Source: Anaerolineae bacterium
GTDB lineage: Bacteria > Chloroflexota > Anaerolineae > Aggregatilineales > Phototrophicaceae
NCBI GenBank assembly: GCA_022842885.1
Contig: JALHOR010000006.1
Coordinates: 1 to 64,000 of the forward strand
DNA length: 64,000 nucleotides
Direction: 5' to 3'
How positions within the stretch are numbered: the stretch's first letter is position 1; each line of letters begins with the position of its first letter. Shown piece after piece: positions 24,901 to 33,049 of the stretch. The notes below the pieces were generated by a model that saw only the letters and a list, made by a program, of their open reading frames with translations, was not told where the DNA came from and made no database searches. Position numbers and translations under genes: made by a program.

Positions 24901-27257
24901 ATGTCAGTGAACCTGTGCCGCAAGCCGAGCGCATCCTTATCGCGCTGATTTATGATGCCCCTCGTCGTCGTTATAATAGTCGGCATGGGGCGATGAACAG
25001 CATTGTCGTCACCAGTGATAGCCAACAAGCCATCAGCGGCAATGCCGATGGCAGCATCACCTTCTGGAATATCCCGGATGGGGGTTTGGTACGCATTTTG
25101 TATGGTCACAAGAATGCGGTCAATGTGGTCGTCCTCAATCAAGAGGGGACATTGCTAGCAAGCGGCGATGAAAATGGCATTGTGCGCTTATGGGATGTTG
25201 TAACCGGACAGCCGTTGTTGGTGTTCGATGAGCATAATGGGTCGCCCATTAATGCCCTCTCATTTAGTCCGGCGGGCAGTCGCATTGCCTCCGGCTCAGG
25301 GGATGGGCGTATCTTGGTTTGGAATGTTCGCAGTGGTCTGATTGCCGAAGAAATTCCCGGCACCAATTCGTCTATTAATAATTTGGCATTTAACCCCGAA
25401 GAGACCAATTTATTGTTTATCGCGGCGGAAGATGGGCTGCGAACTTGGGATTTTACTGGCAATGGTTATATTTTGTTCGATGGCGATGTGCGGCGCGTTA
25501 AATCTGGGGCATTCCGCCCGGATGGGTCGCTGCTCGTTACCTCGGATGTTGCCGGTTCGGGCGTGCCGTTATTATGGCGCTTGGGCGAAGTGGAGTTGAG
25601 CAATAACAACACTGTGCCACAATATCAATTACTCCAAGAACAACCCGCCCATAATGGTCCCGTCAACAGCGTTGCCTTCAGCCCAGATGGGTCATTGATA
25701 TTATCGGCGTCGGATGATTTTGGCGTCTTTCTGTCGGATGTGCGGAATGGCATCATCATCAAACAGTTTAATGGGCATACCAGCCGCGTGAATGTTGCCG
25801 CTTTTACGCCCGATGGTGACTCCATTATCTCGGCATCCAGCGATGGGGTGATGTATTTGTGGGATGTCGCGCCATCGGCTTCCAGAATCCAAGATTTTAC
25901 GCTGGTCACGGATAGCATCAGCAATGTGCTATTAGTTCCCAATGGCGATATTTTATACGCAACCGATTTTGGGCGCGTGGTGGTGATTAACCCCCCAGAA
26001 GCCCCTGCCGAAAATATCAACGCTGTGGCAGACACCACAACTGATAATGTCATTGACCTGACCCCCATTGCCGATATTGACCTTGGGCGCTCCGATATTC
26101 CGCAATCAGCATTGGCACTGAGTCCGCGCAGCAACGACAATACAGTCATTATTGCGCGGGGCAGCACCGATTTGGGCATTTATGATTTGACCACCAATCA
26201 GCTTTTGCAACGCTTCACGATTGATTTCCCCGACATCCAAGATGACCGCGTGTGGGTAGATGATGTGGCGTTTTCGCCCGATGGCAAATATGTTATCTGG
26301 GGTGGCGCTCATTTCTTCCGGCAAGGCTCTCCTAATTTTACGCAAGTCGGCATTTTGCGCTTGTTTGATGTGGATACCGGGGCAGTTGTGCGCGATTTTG
26401 ATTTACGCGCTCCAATAACCACAGGTGAAGTAGTCGCTACAGCGACGCCGCTGCCCATCCCCGCGCCCGATGCTGCCGCCCCACCACCCAATCCCGGCGC
26501 GGTTGGACCCGTTCAAACGACGAATGATGCCGTCACCACTGTGGCTATCAGTCCTGATGGGCTGTTTTTGGCAGCGGGGATAGAAGATGGACGAATTTTG
26601 TTATGGGATATGTTGGTCGGCAACAAATTGGCAGAACTACCGGGACACAGCGATGCCGTGACGGATTTGCAATTTTCAACCGTGCGGAACAGCATTAGCG
26701 GTGCGCCTGAACTGGTACTCCTGAGTGCTGCCAAAGACCGCGTGATTATCTTGTGGCAAATTAATATTCAAGGTGGGCAAATTAGCGGGCAACTGCTGCG
26801 GCGCTTTGTCGGTCACAGTGGCGCGGTCAACAGCATTGCGTTTGATGGCATCAATCTGCTATCGGCTTCGGAAGATGGCAGTTTGCGCTTGTGGGATGGG
26901 CTAACCGGTGATTTGATTCAGCGGTTTGGCGAACAGGATGTGCCGATTACCAGCGTGGTCTTTACGCGCAATGACGCCGCATTAATTGGGACGTTGAGTG
27001 GCGAAGTAAAAACCATTTCGATTGAAACCGCCGCTAATCTGGAACTTTGGGCGCGGCGCAACCGCTTTATCCCTGACCTGAACTGCGCCCAACGCCAGCA
27101 ATTTAATATCCCGCCGCTGTGCGAAGGTGAACTCGCCCCCTTGCCACCGGGAAGCCTGCCCTTACCACCGCCGCCGGGGTCTGCCGCTGTTGCTACGCCA
27201 TCGCTGACGCCCATTAGCACGCCGGAAGCCACCACCGAAAGCACAGGCAGCACCTAA
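21996..27257 (+). CDS. Membrane Ser/Thr kinase fused to nSTAND NTPase and WD40 propeller
   Basis: 1753 residues. An N-terminal Hanks kinase (about 14-275) has Lys45, HRDVKPAN at 137-144 and SDFGIAL at 156-162, all intact. A linker leads to an nSTAND1-type NTPase (about 305-740), marked by NPYKGLRAFQEGDAGDFFGR, Walker A GPSGSGKSS (about 353) and Walker B LVLVIDQFEEVF (about 438). One membrane helix (about 772-797, IIGVMGLALVAGVIASIFII) is followed by an Ala/Gln/Glu coiled-coil (about 810-960). Some twelve WD40 blades follow (about 990-1690; LYGHKNAV, RLWDVVTG, AFSPDGSLILSAS), then a Pro/Thr tail. The blades lie on the other side of the membrane and can sense ligands that switch the NTPase and kinase. 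Kinase/STAND/WD40 fusions are typical of Chloroflexota and cyanobacteria; signalling or abortive defence are both possible. Confidence 0.93.
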   Translation: MENLVEHLVGKTIKGYALHELIGEGGFGAVYRATQTVVDREVAIKVILPQYANRPEFIRRFESEAKLIARLEHLYIVPLIDYWRDPDGAFLVLRWLRGGTLKEMLREQGAMQPRAAAKLFTQVASALHIAHRNNVVHRDVKPANILLDEEGNGYLSDFGIALDTVESSGATTSGGGITGSAGYISPEQVNVQTITNRADIYSMTLVLYEMLAGVHPYPDAKSAIALFIKHTNEDLPYLEQFPESVNAVLQKGSAKEPTERYADIMEMVRDLKQALSEVDIAAAGPGLGVDVDDWDTTSMQPALQVGEVYNPYKGLRAFQEGDAGDFFGREALIQQLLWRMVEAHEYQRFLAVIGPSGSGKSSVVKAGLIPSLRAGAIQGSENWFIVEMLPGADPIVELEEAIISVSVNQIAQIVMRLRSNPRALHDIVWDILPKDDSELVLVIDQFEEVFTQASDNDRNAFLENLYEAVIAEDSRLRVVVTMRADFYDRPLMVPRFSALMQQRTEVVVPMNAEELTQSITGPARRVNVVFQQGLVPQVVAEVSQQPGVLPMLQYTLTELFERREGQIMTVSAYNELGGVLGSLAKRAEEIFLKMTDIQQETTRQLFLRLVTLGEGSEDTRRRALMSEVLSASRDSKVMQQIVDTFGNYRLLTFDRDPTTRTPTVEVAHEALIREWSRLKTWLSEGRSDVRLQRQLAARAQEWETAKRDRSSLLRGGQLVQFSEWAASTTLILAKLDQDFLDASIQERQREEAEEAARIERERLQERRARRLQRVIIGVMGLALVAGVIASIFIIQASIEAQNQGNFANTQVVIAREALATATIAQGEALDSADEAGTQAGIAAENAAVAGTARSQALAQATIAVAAQLTSDYNADQAEKQAAAVGVQATIAAQNAAAAETAQEEALIRSTAAIAAQGTAVSLAETAVFAEEEARVEAERARSLALAASASGLSSSNAPLALRLAIEANNVSEPVPQAERILIALIYDAPRRRYNSRHGAMNSIVVTSDSQQAISGNADGSITFWNIPDGGLVRILYGHKNAVNVVVLNQEGTLLASGDENGIVRLWDVVTGQPLLVFDEHNGSPINALSFSPAGSRIASGSGDGRILVWNVRSGLIAEEIPGTNSSINNLAFNPEETNLLFIAAEDGLRTWDFTGNGYILFDGDVRRVKSGAFRPDGSLLVTSDVAGSGVPLLWRLGEVELSNNNTVPQYQLLQEQPAHNGPVNSVAFSPDGSLILSASDDFGVFLSDVRNGIIIKQFNGHTSRVNVAAFTPDGDSIISASSDGVMYLWDVAPSASRIQDFTLVTDSISNVLLVPNGDILYATDFGRVVVINPPEAPAENINAVADTTTDNVIDLTPIADIDLGRSDIPQSALALSPRSNDNTVIIARGSTDLGIYDLTTNQLLQRFTIDFPDIQDDRVWVDDVAFSPDGKYVIWGGAHFFRQGSPNFTQVGILRLFDVDTGAVVRDFDLRAPITTGEVVATATPLPIPAPDAAAPPPNPGAVGPVQTTNDAVTTVAISPDGLFLAAGIEDGRILLWDMLVGNKLAELPGHSDAVTDLQFSTVRNSISGAPELVLLSAAKDRVIILWQINIQGGQISGQLLRRFVGHSGAVNSIAFDGINLLSASEDGSLRLWDGLTGDLIQRFGEQDVPITSVVFTRNDAALIGTLSGEVKTISIETAANLELWARRNRFIPDLNCAQRQQFNIPPLCEGELAPLPPGSLPLPPPPGSAAVATPSLTPISTPEATTESTGST

Positions 27258-27285
27258 ACAGCCTGAATTTCGGATAACTTTTTTC

Positions 27286-27420
27286 GTTTATCCCCTATCT
27301 CTAAATCCCTTTCCCCATTTCATGGAGAAAGGGACTTCCTGTGCCGTTGTGCATCTCCCTCCCTACGCAGTGGGGAGGGTTGGGGTGGGGACTACGTAGT
27401 GGGGAGAGAGTTGGGGGGTA
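27286..27420. repeat. Dispersed GC-rich repeat cluster between the WD40 gene and the RM gene
   Basis: Blocks such as ccctttccccatttcatgga, ctccctccctacgcagtggg and tggggagggttggggtgggg belong to the same family that enters the RM gene (27650-27790, 28953-29110) and the GT-C gene (52245-52400), and lies intergenically at 39160-39200, 40914-40965 and 42574-42640. The copy covers the last codons of the RM gene (stop at 27392), so the final residues of that protein may derive from the repeat. Confidence 0.65.
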
Positions 27421-30400
27421 CGCTTCGCGCCAGATTCAACGCTAATAATTCGCGTAGAATCGCCTCATCATCCTGCAAAATCGCCACATCCCAACCATAC
27501 GCTGCACACACGGCTGCATCCAAGGTCGTATGCAACGCATCTAAACGCGGCGCAAAATCACCCGCTGCGGGTACTGTGCGAATGCTTTCTTTGCCCCGGA
27601 ACACTGCTAAAGCGTTATACAAGTTGGTGAGGGTGCGGTCTTTATGCATTTTTACCTCACCCCCCTGCCCCCGGTCAGCCGTCGCAAGGTGCTGCTCCAT
27701 TGCATGGAGAGGGGGAGTCGGATTCCCCTCCCTGTGGTATGGGGAGGGGTTAGGGGTGGGGTCGAGAGAGGATTTAACGGTGAGGTGAGGAGTCAGCCAC
27801 GCGCTTCTTTCTTCGTGCAGTTGTTTCGCTGCTGCGGCGATGGCTTGAACATGCGGATTCTGCTTATCTTCTTTGCCCGGCACAAACGGGAACGGGAAGG
27901 TTTCAAACGTGGTGGTGGGCGTATAGCGTGGATCATTGCCTTTGCCTAGCCATGTTCCCATACGCAGCGACCAAACTTCATGAATTTTGCTATGCAGCAC
28001 GCCAAAAAAATAATCGTCGTCACGGGCTATAGCAATTACAGCACTATCCGGTAACACATCTTTTTCCATCCAAACGAAGATTCGATGTTTAGCAACTCTA
28101 GGTGTTATGATATAGTGTGGCAGATTTGCAAGAGCAATACGCATTTCAGGTCTAGAACGCTCATGCAACCACCATCTATTGCGAGTTTGACCATATTTCG
28201 GTTTTACATGCTGTACAATATATTTAAAGGGCTTTTCATAATGAGATGCTTCTTCAAGAGACATGCTTGTGCCAAAATCAATAACCCACATACCTCTAGG
28301 TCGCTGTACAATATCATTCCCATTCACCCATTTTTTTATAACATTTGTGTTTGAATAGCCATTTAGGTTGGTTGCTGTAAGCATCTCTTTGGCAATATCA
28401 TCCGATATATCAAAGTTCGCACCCTTTTTAGTTCCTTCATATTGCAAATTCAGATTTTCTGCGAGTTGTTTCGCAATCGTAATGTCCACGCTGGCGGTTA
28501 AATCTGGCGTGATATTGGTGACGGGCGCAAAAGTCTTGCCATCCGTGCTAAATCGCTTTTCGGTCTCGATACCCGCATCAAACCCCACCATACTGATACG
28601 CACCGCCGCGCCTTCTAATGCCCATTCACGGTCGGATACCGCCATAAAAATATCGCCGGATTTTTTGATACGATTCAGCACTTCACGGTTTGCGCCGCCA
28701 CGAATGCTGTTGGTCGCCAATAAGCCCGCCCGGACGTTACGCCCTTCGCTTTGTGCTTGTTCGATATATGCCCGCGCTTTTTCGTACCAGTAACACACCA
28801 AATCGGCAAAGCCCGGCACGCGCCCGGCATAGACTTTGGTCAGCGTCTCATAATAGGCATCGCCCAATTCGCCGCGTAATTTGCTGCCGCCCAAAAACGG
28901 CGGGTTGCCAATGATGACATCTATCGGCACATCGGGAAACCACGCGGGGTCTATAGCCCCTCCTTGTGGTATGGGGAGGGGTTGGGGTGGGGTCTGCATG
29001 TCAACCTCACCCCCCTGCCCCCTCTCCAAATCTTGGCGAGGGGGAGTCGTAGCGGCGTTTTCAAGTCCCCTCTCCGTTTTTTGGAGAGGGGATTTAGGGG
29101 TGAGGTCTTTTGCCTCTGCGTCTCTGCGGTTCAAAATAATCGCATCCATGCAGCGGATATTCTCGCTCAAATCTTGCAAAATCGGCTCGCCAAACGCCCG
29201 CCCATAGCCGTTATTCTGTCGCCACTGAATATAGCCAATCCACACGACGATGCTGGCAAGCGCGTGGGCAATCGGGTTCAGTTCCATGCCATACAATTGG
29301 CGCGGATGCACTTCGGGCATGGGGCGCGTCATGCCCAAAAACAAATCATGATACAGCACTTCTTTTTCGAGGTTCATCAGCCGTTGCAGCGCCACATATA
29401 AAAAATTGCCACTACCACACGCCGGGTCAAGCACGCGCACCTCACGCAAACGGCGTAGCATTTGTTCGCGCAGTGCCGCCAATTGGTTGTGTAAATCCGT
29501 CTGCAATTTACGATTGTTGGTTGTCAGCGCAGCATCGTATTTCTCACGGATGGGGCGTGCCTGCGCTTGAATTTTTTCCCACTCGCGCCGCAACGGGCGC
29601 ATCAGCACCGGGTCAATCACCAAATCAATATCGGAAACGCCCGTATAATGCGCCCCCAATTGGCTGCGTTTTTCGGGGTCAAGGCTGCGTTCAAACAGCG
29701 TGCCAAAAATGCCGGGTTCGACTGCTGCCCAATTCAAACGGGCGGCGCGGGCAAGTTCGGTCAGCGCCTCTAGCTGCAATTCTTCCACTTCCGTATGGGC
29801 GAATAACGCGCCATTAAAATAGGGGATAGGTTGCAGCAGCACATCGCCGCCCGTATTCATCGCCTCAAACAAATCATGCGCGTATTTGATGAAGCGGCGC
29901 GGGTCGGTGCGCGTTTGTTCGATAATGGTGCTAAAAACCCCCGCGCCCGTGTCCGAGAGGGCGGGCAGCAGCGCCACATCTTCGGCAAACAAACAAAAGA
30001 CCAGTTTCGTCAAAAAGTGGGCGATGCGTTCTGGTTCCGCCCGCCAGCCGCGCATATTATCAGCAATCAGGCGGAAGGCTTCGGCGGCTTCCTGCGTCAC
30101 TTGTTCGGTATTGCGGCGCGGGTGCAATTTTTCCGGCGCAAAGAATAAGGCTTCGATGTATTCACGCACGCGGCTGTTGTTGGCAATATCCTCATGGGTG
30201 AACGTATAGGGGCGCGTTTCCGTATTTTGGAAATTGGTATAAATCACCCAATTTTGAATATCTGTCACCACCAGCAGCGGCGGGTTAAACAGCCGTTCCC
30301 GGTATTGTTTCAGTTGGTCATACGCCGCCTGCAAATCTTTGTATTTGCCGGGCGCTTTATATTCCACCGCAAAATGCCCCTGCAAGAAGACATCGGCGTA

Positions 30401-30589
30401 ACCTTGCCCGCCGGCGTCTTTCTTCAGGCTGTATTCAAACGCAAAAATGTTGCCACGCTTATCCATGCCACTGCCCGCTGGCGGGTCATAGCCCACCAGA
30501 TGGCACACATCCGCAAAATGCATTTGGTAGGTTTGGCGCTCATTTAACGTCGTGCTGCGCCAGCGCGTTACAAATTCTTCCGGGGTCAT
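27392..30589 (-). CDS. Type IIG (MmeI-like) restriction-modification enzyme with two in-frame repeat insertions
   Basis: 1065 residues from ATG 30589 (an in-frame ATG at 30622 is also open). One chain holds nuclease and methylase. N-terminal PD-(D/E)xK part: GYADVF (about 64-69) and FAVEYKAPGKYKD with Glu76-x-Lys78. Helical connector: AEPERIAHFLTKLVFCLFAE. Methylase: VLDPACGSGNFLYVAL (SAM motif, about 385) and DVIIGNPPFLGG (catalytic NPPF, about 560), then a target-recognition part. DNA for the latter (about 28080-28400) is clearly AT-rich. Two stretches do not fit the family: about residues 493-545 (28953-29110; TPPRQDLERGQGGEVDMQTP) and about 935-981 (27645-27785; DPTPNPSPYHREGNPTPPL). Both are translated dispersed repeats. 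The enzyme would cut and methylate one strand of its own site; whether the inserts leave it active is unknown. Confidence 0.88.
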   Translation of the reverse strand: MTPEEFVTRWRSTTLNERQTYQMHFADVCHLVGYDPPAGSGMDKRGNIFAFEYSLKKDAGGQGYADVFLQGHFAVEYKAPGKYKDLQAAYDQLKQYRERLFNPPLLVVTDIQNWVIYTNFQNTETRPYTFTHEDIANNSRVREYIEALFFAPEKLHPRRNTEQVTQEAAEAFRLIADNMRGWRAEPERIAHFLTKLVFCLFAEDVALLPALSDTGAGVFSTIIEQTRTDPRRFIKYAHDLFEAMNTGGDVLLQPIPYFNGALFAHTEVEELQLEALTELARAARLNWAAVEPGIFGTLFERSLDPEKRSQLGAHYTGVSDIDLVIDPVLMRPLRREWEKIQAQARPIREKYDAALTTNNRKLQTDLHNQLAALREQMLRRLREVRVLDPACGSGNFLYVALQRLMNLEKEVLYHDLFLGMTRPMPEVHPRQLYGMELNPIAHALASIVVWIGYIQWRQNNGYGRAFGEPILQDLSENIRCMDAIILNRRDAEAKDLTPKSPLQKTERGLENAATTPPRQDLERGQGGEVDMQTPPQPLPIPQGGAIDPAWFPDVPIDVIIGNPPFLGGSKLRGELGDAYYETLTKVYAGRVPGFADLVCYWYEKARAYIEQAQSEGRNVRAGLLATNSIRGGANREVLNRIKKSGDIFMAVSDREWALEGAAVRISMVGFDAGIETEKRFSTDGKTFAPVTNITPDLTASVDITIAKQLAENLNLQYEGTKKGANFDISDDIAKEMLTATNLNGYSNTNVIKKWVNGNDIVQRPRGMWVIDFGTSMSLEEASHYEKPFKYIVQHVKPKYGQTRNRWWLHERSRPEMRIALANLPHYIITPRVAKHRIFVWMEKDVLPDSAVIAIARDDDYFFGVLHSKIHEVWSLRMGTWLGKGNDPRYTPTTTFETFPFPFVPGKEDKQNPHVQAIAAAAKQLHEERSAWLTPHLTVKSSLDPTPNPSPYHREGNPTPPLHAMEQHLATADRGQGGEVKMHKDRTLTNLYNALAVFRGKESIRTVPAAGDFAPRLDALHTTLDAAVCAAYGWDVAILQDDEAILRELLALNLARSVPPNSLPTT
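27645..27790 (-). repeat. In-frame dispersed repeat inside the RM gene (copy 1)
   Basis: The DNA holds tcacccccctgcccccggtc, ttgcatggagagggggagtc and tgtggtatggggaggggtta, the same blocks as at 28953-29110 and 52245-52400. In the gene it gives the residues DPTPNPSPYHREGNPTPPLH and ADRGQGGEVKMHKD. It interrupts neither reading frame nor stop codon. Confidence 0.75.
28953..29110 (-). repeat. In-frame dispersed repeat inside the RM gene (copy 2)
   Basis: The DNA holds ccctccttgtggtatgggga, caacctcacccccctgcccc, aaatcttggcgagggggagt and cgttttttggagaggggatt. It encodes LTPKSPLQKTERGLENA, TPPRQDLERGQGGEVDM and TPPQPLPIPQGGA, placed just before the NPPF motif. Three repeat units are present, all in frame. 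Confidence 0.75.
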
Positions 30590-30703
30590 GCCAGTTGTCC
30601 TACAGTGTTGTGTGCCAATCATTAGGACAAATATAACCTATTTTGCACAGTAAGAACAATGCCCTCTAAAAAATTCTCCGTACCCGCCCGGCGCTTCCTG
30701 CGT

Positions 30704-30709
30704 TATAAT
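30704..30709 (+). promoter_or_regulatory. Possible -10 element upstream of prfA
   Basis: A perfect TATAAT stands at 30704-30709 in the 254-base gap between the divergent RM gene and prfA. No good -35 lies 16-18 bases ahead, so it is a weak call. The leader to the ATG would be about 160 bases long; it holds no clear riboswitch. Confidence 0.3.
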
Positions 30710-30876
30710 TTTGCTTATGCATCATCATCGCTTTAAATTTATGCGTTTAGACGCGCATTAGCCCCCTTTTTCGTTTATCCCACAGAAACATCTGGTGGGC
30801 GTTGGTCGTTTACGGCAATGCCCAGTGTTGTGACCCTATTCTATTCGTATTTTGATTATCATCTGAGGCAAACACC

Positions 30877-31959
30877 ATGTTAGATAAATTGACAGGCGTC
30901 GAGGCACGCTATGAAGAATTAGAACGCCTGCTGCTTGACCCAGACATCATGCAGCATCAGGACAAACTGCGCGAATACAGCAAGGAACGCTCGGATTTAG
31001 AAGATATTGTGGTGTCATTCCGTGAGTATCGCAAAATGGCAGCCGATTTAGCCGGCGCAAAAGAACTGCTCGAAAGCTCCGACGATGCCGAAATGTCCGA
31101 AATGGCACAATTAGAAGTCCAAAGCCTGAACGAACAGATTGCCCAACATTTAGAAAAATTGACGTTGATGCTGCTGCCCAAAGACCCGCGTGATGGCAAA
31201 GACGCCATTATCGAAATTCGGGCAGGCGCAGGTGGCGACGAAGCCGGCATCTTCGCAGGCGATTTATTACGCATGTACACGCGCTATGCAGAAGCCCGCC
31301 GCTGGAAAGTCGAAGTGATTGATATGAATGAAGCGGGCGGCAATGTGCTGAAGTCCGTTCAGTTCATGATGAAAGGCGCTAACGTTTTTAGCCGCATGAA
31401 ATACGAGAGTGGCGTGCATCGCGTGCAGCGTGTACCCGTGACCGAAAGCCAAGGGCGCATCCATACTAGCACAGCAACAGTTGCAGTATTGGCAGAGATG
31501 GACGAAGTGGATGTGCATCTCGATATGAATGATGTGCGCGTGGATGTGTTCCGCAGCAAGGGTGCGGGCGGGCAATCGGTCAATACGACGGATTCGGCAG
31601 TTCGGATGACGCACCTACCCACCGGCATCGTCGTCGAAGTGCAAGATGAGCGTAAACAACTGCAAAATCGTATTCGCGCCAAACAAATTCTGGTGGCGCG
31701 GTTGTACGAAATCGAATACGAAAAACAACGCTCTGCCCAAGAAGCAGAACGACGCGGGCAAATTGGCAGCGGCGATCGGTCGGAAAAAATTCGCACCTAT
31801 AATTATCCGCAAAGCCGCGTAACGGATCATCGCATCAACCACAGCAATTACAACTTGCCCACCGTCATGGATGGCGATTTGGATGATTTTATTGACCGCT
31901 TGGCGACGCAAGCACAAGCCGAATTGCTGGCGGGCGAAACCTTGCCTGACAATGCCTAA
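30877..31959 (+). CDS. prfA: Peptide chain release factor 1
   Basis: 360 residues, the normal RF1 size. It reads UAA and UAG in the ribosomal A site and triggers peptide release. AGGQSVNTTDSAVR carries the GGQ catalytic loop (about 231-233). The anticodon-like tripeptide is PVT (about 186-188) in RVPVTESQGRIHTSTAT, where most RF1 have PAT, so P-x-T is kept. The C-terminal RGQIGSGDRSEKIRTYNYPQ stretch is typical. The gene starts at ATG 30877 behind ctgaggc. The common partner prmC (RF methylase) is not next to it. Confidence 0.96.
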   Translation: MLDKLTGVEARYEELERLLLDPDIMQHQDKLREYSKERSDLEDIVVSFREYRKMAADLAGAKELLESSDDAEMSEMAQLEVQSLNEQIAQHLEKLTLMLLPKDPRDGKDAIIEIRAGAGGDEAGIFAGDLLRMYTRYAEARRWKVEVIDMNEAGGNVLKSVQFMMKGANVFSRMKYESGVHRVQRVPVTESQGRIHTSTATVAVLAEMDEVDVHLDMNDVRVDVFRSKGAGGQSVNTTDSAVRMTHLPTGIVVEVQDERKQLQNRIRAKQILVARLYEIEYEKQRSAQEAERRGQIGSGDRSEKIRTYNYPQSRVTDHRINHSNYNLPTVMDGDLDDFIDRLATQAQAELLAGETLPDNA

Positions 31960-31981
31960 GTAGCATAGGATGTTGCCGCTT

Positions 31982-32842
31982 TTAATCTGCGGTCACGCTG
32001 CGAACTGCCAAGCGTAAAAACAGGTACGAGAGCAGCGCGGGCAGCAGCAGCGGCAGCACAAATTCAAACACCCCAATCATCAGATGGTTGGGGGGAATAA
32101 TGGTACCATCCAATAATTCTTCGCCGCGAATGAAGGGCAAGCGATTGATGAGATTCATCATGACAAAATAAAATACGCTCAATGCCACTGTACCCGTGAT
32201 AGCTGTCGCTCGGTTGGGAACAATCACGCCGATGAAAATTGCCAAAGTACCGATAAATACCGGTTCGATGATGAGCCGCAGCAGCGATACGATGAGCGAG
32301 ATAATCACAATCACCTGCGACATCACGGGATACTGGTCTAACGCCCAAAATTCTGAATACACCACCAACAAAATGGGCGGCGCAAACGCCACCACCACCT
32401 GCGACACCAACACCAAATCATCCATGCGCTTCCACAATGCCACCGCAATTTTGCCCAGAAAAATCTGCTCCAAAGACATCGGCGTGGTTCGCAAGAGCGA
32501 TAAAGTGTTATTCCGCATTTCTTCTTGCATCGTATCGGCAGCCGTCACAGCGATAGTCACGAGGACATGCGCGTATAATAAACCTGTCACGGGTAACACA
32601 ATGATAGAGGACAAAAACAGCATGGCGGCAGTATCGCGCACAATCGGCAAAATCAGCCCAATCAATAAAATGAGCGCCCAAATGCCCACACCCACCATCA
32701 GCGGTTGGATTTGTGGGGGCAGCGTGCGCCAGTTCAGCCCCAAATGCCGCCGCACAATCGGGTTGGTACTCCGCGCCCAATACGGCACACGATTCGCGGC
32801 TTGTTCCATCATATTGAGGTAGTCTTCACGATTCACTGCCAT
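31982..32842 (-). CDS. ABC-2-type transporter permease-like membrane protein
   Basis: 286 residues with six hydrophobic helices. After the first pair comes the coupling segment EEMRNNTLSLLRTTPMSLEQ and IFLGKIAVALWKR. ABC-2 permeases show 'E-x-x-x-x-T-L-x-x-L-x-x-T-P-x-S-x-x-x-I-x-x-G-K', so this match is good. The substrate is unknown. No ATPase gene is adjacent in this window, so its partner lies elsewhere. It converges with prfA and is divergent from the gene at 33050. Confidence 0.75.
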   Translation of the reverse strand: MAVNREDYLNMMEQAANRVPYWARSTNPIVRRHLGLNWRTLPPQIQPLMVGVGIWALILLIGLILPIVRDTAAMLFLSSIIVLPVTGLLYAHVLVTIAVTAADTMQEEMRNNTLSLLRTTPMSLEQIFLGKIAVALWKRMDDLVLVSQVVVAFAPPILLVVYSEFWALDQYPVMSQVIVIISLIVSLLRLIIEPVFIGTLAIFIGVIVPNRATAITGTVALSVFYFVMMNLINRLPFIRGEELLDGTIIPPNHLMIGVFEFVLPLLLPALLSYLFLRLAVRSVTAD

Positions 32843-33049
32843 CTTGTGGGTTTATCCTATGAGTATCCAGAAAGTCGCATTTGCGGTAATTGTAACGGAT
32901 AGTGCGATGTTTGGTCTCTTTATTATAGGATTATGCCCGTAGGCTATCAAGCAAGAGCGTATCAAGTTTTGATGAAGTCACGCTGCGGCAAGCACCAATG
33001 GCTGCCCAGCACAGCGTCAAACGGCAACTACATATCAGGAGAAACTGCG

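Noticed and set aside
30710-30876. Riboswitch or small RNA in the long prfA leader
   Set aside because: There is a weak atgcg/cgcat hairpin, but no recognisable riboswitch core or terminator.
32933-33049. Upstream extension of the secreted repeat protein to 32933
   Set aside because: It would bury the signal peptide; AGGAGA lies right before ATG 33050.
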